This document shows, in pieces, positions 7,999 to 11,533 of a DNA stretch of 11,533 nucleotides (its first letter is position 1; every line of letters begins with the position of its first letter). The notes under the pieces are model-generated. The model was not told where the DNA came from, searched no databases, and was given only the letters and a program-made list of their open reading frames with translations. The position numbers and the translations under genes are program-made. This stretch comes from an uncultured Clostridium sp. (lineage in GTDB: Bacteria > Bacillota > Clostridia > TANB77 > CAG-508). Location of the stretch: the NCBI GenBank assembly GCA_900556945.1, contig USQP01000009.1, positions 1 through 11,533 of the forward strand. Reading direction: 5' to 3'.

Positions 7999-8817
7999 TT
8001 ATTTATGTAATCTTATTAATTTTGCAATAGTCGATTTCATATCTTTTCTCTCTACGATTTTATCAATAAATCCGTGTTCTAATAAAAATTCTGAGCTTTG
8101 AAAACCCTCTGGTAATTTCTGTTTGATTGTTTGTTCGATTACTCTTGGGCCTGCAAATCCAATCAAAGCTTTAGGCTCTGCTAAAATAATATCTCCCAAG
8201 CTTGCAAAACTTGCTGTAACTCCTCCTGTTGTAGGATCGGTAAGTATTGATATATATAAATTTCCAGCTTTATTTAATTGAGCAATTGCACTCGATGTTT
8301 TTGCCATTTGCATTAAAGATACGATTCCTTCTTGCATTCTTGCTCCGCCTGATACACAAAACATGATAAAAGGAAGTTTTTTATGAATAGCTGTTTCAAT
8401 TGCTAAAGTAATCCTTTCTCCTACTGCTGATCCCATACTTCCCATCAAAAAGTTTCCATCCATCACTCCTAAAACCGCTTTTTCATGTTCTATTTCACAA
8501 ATTCCACATTTTACTGCTTCTTCTATTTTTGTTTTTTCTCTCAATAATTCAATCTTCTTTAAATATCCTTCAAACTGTAAAGGATCTTTCGTTAAAATTT
8601 CTCCCCCTATTTCTTCAAAAGTTCCCTCATCTGCTATCTGTTTAATTCTTCTTCTTGCTGACAACCTAAAATGCTTTCCACAATTCGGACATACACTTAA
8701 ATTTCTATGCAATTCTTCCTTATATATAATTTCTTTACAGTTATCACATTTTACCCATTTTCCAATCATCATGTCTGCTGCTTTTTCATTTTTTATTCTT
8801 CCGCTCTTCTGCTCCAT
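7999..8817 (-). CDS. accD: Acetyl-CoA carboxylase carboxyltransferase subunit beta
   Basis: Beta subunit of the carboxyltransferase, partner of the AccA encoded next. The N-terminal zinc ribbon is complete: Cys24, Cys27, Cys43 and Cys46 in two CxxC pairs. The crotonase-fold core carries SGGARMQEG at 156-164 and [19 protein letters not shown] at 192-210. The length of 272 is normal. The start is doubtful. ATG 8817 is directly preceded by an in-frame TAA and has no ribosome binding site within range; the strong AAAGGGGG (8853-8860) is 35 nt away and sits ideally for a TTG at 8845 that is one base out of frame. Internal ATGs at codons 16-17 also lack a site. The product is certain; the N-terminal dozen residues are not. 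First gene of the accD-accA-fabI unit. Confidence 0.95.
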   Translation of the reverse strand: MEQKSGRIKNEKAADMMIGKWVKCDNCKEIIYKEELHRNLSVCPNCGKHFRLSARRRIKQIADEGTFEEIGGEILTKDPLQFEGYLKKIELLREKTKIEEAVKCGICEIEHEKAVLGVMDGNFLMGSMGSAVGERITLAIETAIHKKLPFIMFCVSGGARMQEGIVSLMQMAKTSSAIAQLNKAGNLYISILTDPTTGGVTASFASLGDIILAEPKALIGFAGPRVIEQTIKQKLPEGFQSSEFLLEHGFIDKIVERKDMKSTIAKLIRLHK

Positions 8818-8845
8818 TTATCTTTTTTACTTTATCAATTATCAA
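8786..8845 (-). other. Possible 19-codon leader ORF overlapping accD, or the displaced true accD start
   Basis: AAAGGGGG (8853-8860), 7 nt before a TTG at 8845, would start a 19-codon frame, [19 protein letters not shown], ending at TGA 8786-8788, inside accD. It is +1 relative to accD. Either a short leader is translated and coupled to accD, or one surplus base (for example in the A6 run around 8789-8794) hides an N-terminal extension of AccD starting at TTG. Sequence alone does not decide. Confidence 0.35.
8817..8834. repeat. Direct repeat, copy 1 (overlaps accD start)
   Basis: TTTATC-T6-ACTTTA at 8817-8834 recurs at 8948-8966 as TTTATC-T7-ACTTTA, differing only by one T. The copies bracket the accD promoter region. 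The flanks beyond the repeat do not match. Confidence 0.6.
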
Positions 8846-8876
8846 GGATTTTCCCCCTTTCTTAATTCTTTTAAAA

Positions 8877-8905
8877 ATTATATATTTTATTTTTTTATTT
8901 TTCAA
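8877..8905 (-). promoter_or_regulatory. Strong sigma-A promoter of accD-accA-fabI
   Basis: On the minus strand TTGAAA (8900-8905) and a perfect TATAAT (8877-8882) are separated by exactly 17 nt of A-rich DNA. Start of transcription would be near 8870, about 10 nt before the AAAGGGGG ribosome binding site. No FapR-like operator resembling the Bacillus consensus was recognised around it. Confidence 0.75.
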
Positions 8906-8947
8906 TTAGGATAAGTGGTCAAAAACCTATAGATATTTTTTTAGAAA

Positions 8948-8966
8948 TTTATCTTTTTTTACTTTA
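8948..8966. repeat. Direct repeat, copy 2 (upstream of DUF4912 gene)
   Basis: Second copy of the TTTATC-Tn-ACTTTA repeat, 131 bp from the first and immediately upstream of the -10 boxes of the plus-strand gene. The sequence is T-rich and of low complexity, so chance is possible. Confidence 0.6.
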
Positions 8967-8980
8967 CTTTCTTTTACTTT

Positions 8981-9003
8981 TAGTATAATATATAATAGTA
9001 TAA
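8981..9003 (+). promoter_or_regulatory. Candidate promoter of the DUF4912 gene (clustered -10 boxes)
   Basis: Two perfect TATAAT boxes (8984-8989, 8991-8996) and a TATAAA (8999-9004) lie in a short run, and TAGTATAA is directly repeated at 8981-8988 and 8996-9003. The position, 24-44 nt before the start codon, suits a short leader. No good -35 hexamer lies 16-18 nt upstream; only T-rich ACTTT repeats are there. Which -10 is used is unknown. Confidence 0.5.
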
Positions 9004-9027
9004 AAGAGATTACATAGGAGGATAAAA

Positions 9028-9888
9028 ATGCCAAGAAAAACAAAAGAACAAAACAAATTAGAAAGTAATAAAAAAGAAACTAAGAAAACTAATAAATCAC
9101 CTACAACTGACAAAAGGACTACTACAAAAAAAGCTACTCCAATTAATCCTAGTACAATTAGCAAAACTTCTACTACGAAAAAAAGTGTAGGAAAAAAGAC
9201 TAATGCTAGTAAGAAAAAAACTTCCTCACCTGTAAAAACGACAACTGCAAAAAAGGAGTCTTCAAGTACCAGAAAAACTGCAACAAAAAAAGCTACTAAA
9301 AAAACATCCAAGAAAAAAGTAGAAGTCGTAGAATATTATGACTTACCTTATCGATATAATCAAACTGTTGTAAAAGTTCTGGCTCAAACTCCTACTAATT
9401 TGTTTATCTACTGGGATATCTCAGAGAAAGATAGAAAGAACTTTGAAAAATATTATGGTGAAAACTTTTTTGAAACGACAAAACCAGTTTTAATCATTTA
9501 TAACGATACTTTAAATTATAAATTTGAAGTTGAAATAAATGATTTCGCTAACAGTTGGTATCTACATGTTTCAGATAGTAAATGTGATTATAGAGTAGAG
9601 CTTGGTAGACGCCCTATTGAAAAATCGGATCAATTAAAAGATGATTATATTTATGTTTCTACATCAAATGAAATAGAATCCCCTAATGATAAGATTCTAT
9701 TTGATAAAAATCAAGAAATGGTCTACTTTAGAAATGTTAAGACAGGTACCAAAACAGGAAAATCAATTACTAATCTATCATTTATGAGAAATATGGGAAA
9801 AATTTACGATATTTATGATTTATATAAAGAAATTTATAAGACGGAAAATGTAGAAGGAATTTATGATGCATCCAATCCTTCTTCTTAA
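9028..9888 (+). CDS. DUF4912 domain protein with histone-H1-like basic tail
   Basis: A 286-residue protein of unknown function. Residues 1-97 are a low-complexity, presumably disordered tail with about 30 lysines and about 36 serines/threonines and very few acidic residues (TKKATKKTSKKK type), like histone H1 C-tails. From about 102 the DUF4912 domain begins: DLPYRYNQT at 105-113, then VLAQTPTNLFIYWDIS (117-132), and WYLHVSDS (177-184) leading to YRVELGRR (188-195). The LP-Y and YWDIS blocks are what I recognise as diagnostic. The last 60 residues are hydrophilic and unassigned. No signal peptide or membrane segment is seen. AGGAGG at 9016-9021, 6 nt before the ATG, fixes the start. It precedes a GH57 branching enzyme by 116 nt on the same strand; such pairing recurs in clostridia and thermophiles in my memory, suggesting a role in glycogen-like polymer metabolism, which is inference. 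The domain assignment is by eye. Confidence 0.8.
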   Translation: MPRKTKEQNKLESNKKETKKTNKSPTTDKRTTTKKATPINPSTISKTSTTKKSVGKKTNASKKKTSSPVKTTTAKKESSSTRKTATKKATKKTSKKKVEVVEYYDLPYRYNQTVVKVLAQTPTNLFIYWDISEKDRKNFEKYYGENFFETTKPVLIIYNDTLNYKFEVEINDFANSWYLHVSDSKCDYRVELGRRPIEKSDQLKDDYIYVSTSNEIESPNDKILFDKNQEMVYFRNVKTGTKTGKSITNLSFMRNMGKIYDIYDLYKEIYKTENVEGIYDASNPSS

Positions 9889-9930
9889 CTAATTCAAATC
9901 GATATTAGAAAATTTTTCGTTTTAACTTTA

Positions 9931-9950
9931 TTTCGACAAATTTCAACAAA
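9931..9950. promoter_or_regulatory. Tandem Spo0A-box-like sites upstream of the GH57 gene
   Basis: TTTCGACAAA (9931-9940) is followed directly by TTTCAACAAA (9941-9950). On the minus strand these are TTTGTTGAAA then TTTGTCGAAA; the second contains an exact 0A box TGTCGAA and the first has 6 of 7 bases. The 10-bp phasing matches one DNA turn, as expected for a head-to-tail Spo0A dimer. It lies 55-74 nt before the GH57 start codon. No clear promoter was found next to it, so a regulatory function is unproven. Confidence 0.4.
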
Positions 9951-9956
9951 ATACAT

Positions 9957-9986
9957 GAGACATTTTGGACCTGTCCCTAGTGTTTC
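9957..9986. repeat. Imperfect hairpin before the GH57 gene
   Basis: GAGACA (9957-9962) can pair with TGTTTC (9981-9986) including one G-U pair, and inside it GGAC (9967-9970) pairs with GTCC (9973-9976). The vocabulary (GAGACATTTTGGAC, TGTCC, TTTC) recalls the palindrome at 2186-2228, but alignment of the arms is only partial. There is no T-run after it, so it is not an intrinsic terminator. Confidence 0.35.
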
Positions 9987-10004
9987 AAACAAAGGAGAAT
10001 TATC

Positions 10005-11495
10005 ATGCAAGAAAAAAAAGGATATGTAAGTTTTGTGCTTCATGCTCATCTTCCCTTTATCCATCATCCTGAAAGTGATGACTATCTAGAGGAATCTTGG
10101 CTTTATGAAGCTATTTCTGAAACATATATACCATTACTTACTAATTTTCAAAAATTAGTAGATGAAGGAGTTAATTTTAGAATTACTATGTCTATCACTC
10201 CTCCTCTACTTTCTATGTTAGATAATAAGCTATTACAAAGAAAATATATTAAATATTTAAAAAGAATGATTGAATTATCTGAGAAAGAAATTAAAAGGAC
10301 AGCTGGCGATGAAAGACTAAATAAGCTTTCTCATTATTATTTTGACCGTTATTCAAATGATTTACATTTATTTAAAGATGTTTATCAATGTAATTTGATT
10401 GAAGCTTTTAAACATTTTCAAGATATCGGTGTGTTAGAAATTATTACTTGTGGTGCAACTCATGGATATTTTCCTATTCTATACGTAAATGAAAAAACAG
10501 TAAAAGCTCAAATTGCTATTGGTGTTCAGACTTACGAAAGATATTTTGGTAAAAAACCTCGTGGTATTTGGCTTCCAGAATGCGGATATGTTCCGGAAGC
10601 TGATAAATATTTGAAAGAATTTGGTATCGAATATATTATTACAGAATCACACGGAATATTATATGCAGATCCTACACCTGTTTATGGTACATTTGCTCCT
10701 ATTGTTTCTCCCGAAGGTGTCATTGCTTTTGGAAGGGATATCGAATCTTCTCAGCAAGTTTGGAGTTCTATTGATGGTTATCCAGGTGATTTTAATTATA
10801 GAGAATTTTATCGTGATATTGGTTATGAAGCTGATTACAACTATATTAAACCATATATCGCTCATAATGGAGTAAGAGTTCATACTGGAATTAAATATTA
10901 TAGAATTACTGGGAAGACTGAATTCAAAGACTATTACAATATTCAATGGGCAAAAGATTCGGTAGAAAAACAAGCTGGTCACTTCTTGGATTCCAGAACC
11001 AATCAGATTAATAATCTATCTCAATATATGGATACTCCTCCAATTGTTTTATGCCCTTATGATGCCGAACTTTATGGTCATTGGTGGTATGAAGGTCCTT
11101 ATTGGTTATATATTTTATTTAAAAAGATTTATTATGATGATTGTAACTTCGAACTAATCACACCTTCAGAATACATTGATAAATATCCAAACATTCAAGT
11201 TTCTTCTCCTTGTCGTTCCAGTTGGGGTGCAAATGGTTATAGTGAAGTTTGGCTAAATCCAAGTAATGACTATGTTCATAGACATTTACATGTTGCCGGA
11301 GATAGAATGTGCGAATTAGCTAATCTATTTCCAAATGCAAAAGGATTAAAGAAAAAAGCCCTAAATCAATGTGCTAAAGAACTTTTACTTGCTCAAAGTA
11401 GCGATTGGTTATTTATTATAACAAACGGAACAATGGTAGATTATGCTAAAAAAAGAATTAAAGATCACATCGGAAGATTTACGAAATTATATTAT
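10005..11495 (+). CDS. GH57 1,4-alpha-glucan branching enzyme, 3'-truncated by window end
   Basis: Transfers alpha-1,4-glucan segments to form alpha-1,6 branches in a glycogen-like polymer; cytoplasmic, no signal peptide. 497 genuine residues are present. The five GH57 regions are visible: HAHLPF (His13, His15), GATHGYFP (150-157), GIWLPECGY (187-195) with nucleophile Glu192, CPYDAELYGHWWYEGP (350-365) with acid/base Asp353, and SSWGANGYSEVW (405-416). The loop after ESHGILY, with Tyr227 in PVYGTF, may be the branching-enzyme flexible loop carrying an essential tyrosine; I am less sure of that. AAAGGAG at 9991-9997, 7 nt before the ATG, fixes the start. The reading frame continues into adapter, adding a false LSLIHI and stop. 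Family members run to roughly 520-530 residues, so about 25-35 are missing. It follows the DUF4912 gene by 116 nt. Confidence 0.92.
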
Positions 11496-11533
11496 CTGTC
11501 TCTTATACACATCTGACGCTGCCGACGAAGCTA
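11496..11533 (-). other. Nextera Read-1-side adapter (sequencing artefact)
   Basis: CTGTCTCTTATACACATCT (11496-11514) is the reverse complement of the Tn5 mosaic end; GACGCTGCCGACGA (11515-11528) completes the reverse complement of the Nextera Read-1 adapter; AGCTA (11529-11533) is the beginning of an i5 index. Translation of this stretch gives the well-known false C-terminus LSLIHI in the preceding gene. Genomic sequence ends at 11495. Confidence 0.98.

Noticed and set aside
8861-8945. FapR or FabT operator in the accD promoter region
   Set aside because: I looked for the FapR palindrome (TTAGTACCTAGTCTAA type) and a FabT-like TTTGATTATCAAA; only a loose TAGG...CCTA arrangement near 8908-8931 is present.
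8964-9311. 115-codon minus-strand frame encoding a very hydrophobic valine/phenylalanine/leucine-rich protein
   Set aside because: It is the antisense of the lysine-rich tail of the DUF4912 gene (AAA/ACT codons read as TTT/AGT), has no ribosome binding site, and overlaps the promoter of the real gene.
10659-10982. 107-codon minus-strand frame inside the GH57 gene
   Set aside because: Antisense shadow of a gene whose catalytic motifs read through in the other direction.
32-11514. Inverted 19-bp Tn5 mosaic ends at the two edges, suggesting a transposon
   Set aside because: They are joined to Illumina Read-1/Read-2 adapter and index sequence, so they come from library tagmentation; the DNA between them is ordinary chromosome without a transposase.

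Overview
The window reads as an AT-rich (roughly 30% G+C by eye) low-GC Gram-positive chromosome fragment, most likely from an anaerobic clostridial or related Bacillota lineage. Support comes from the strong AGGAGG-type ribosome binding sites, the TATAAT promoters, standard code with TAA/TGA stops, the gene order recJ - relA - metallo-hydrolase - hisS, an accD-accA-fabI fatty-acid unit, and a GH57 branching enzyme next to a DUF4912 protein. No species is claimed. No rRNA, tRNA, CRISPR array, prophage or insertion sequence is visible.

The two ends are not biological. Bases 1-50 are Illumina Nextera P7/index/Read-2 adapter ending in the 19-bp mosaic end, and 11496-11533 are the reverse complement of the Nextera Read-1 adapter plus the start of an index. 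Genomic DNA is therefore 51-11495. The GH57 gene is cut by the right end, and its apparent last six residues (LSLIHI) and stop codon are adapter.

Layout. From 86 to 8817 everything lies on the minus strand, so transcription runs right to left. First comes accD (8817-7999), accA (7955-7158) and fabI (7077-6307), behind a very good sigma-A promoter and closed by an intrinsic terminator at 6241-6288. Together they make malonyl-CoA and perform the last reduction of fatty-acid elongation. Next is recJ (6175-4484) and relA (4447-2249), 36 nt apart, covering ssDNA processing in repair and the (p)ppGpp stringent response. A glyoxalase-II-like metallo-hydrolase follows (2155-1508), and then hisS (1403-86) with its own promoter. 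hisS has a single-base frameshift at about 506-509 and encodes a HisRS with archaeal/eukaryote/Bacteroidota-like motifs instead of the usual bacterial ones.

To the right of a 210-bp divergent intergenic region, two plus-strand genes follow. One is a DUF4912 protein with a histone-H1-like lysine/serine/threonine-rich tail (9028-9888). The other is a GH57 1,4-alpha-glucan branching enzyme (10005 to the right edge), which points to a glycogen-type polymer. The gap between them holds a tandem pair of Spo0A-box-like sequences.

Most of the window is ordinary housekeeping. The points most worth a second look are the DUF4912/GH57 pair and its possible Spo0A sites, the atypical HisRS at a conserved locus, the misplaced ribosome binding site of accD, and the palindromic repeat that contains the relA stop codon.
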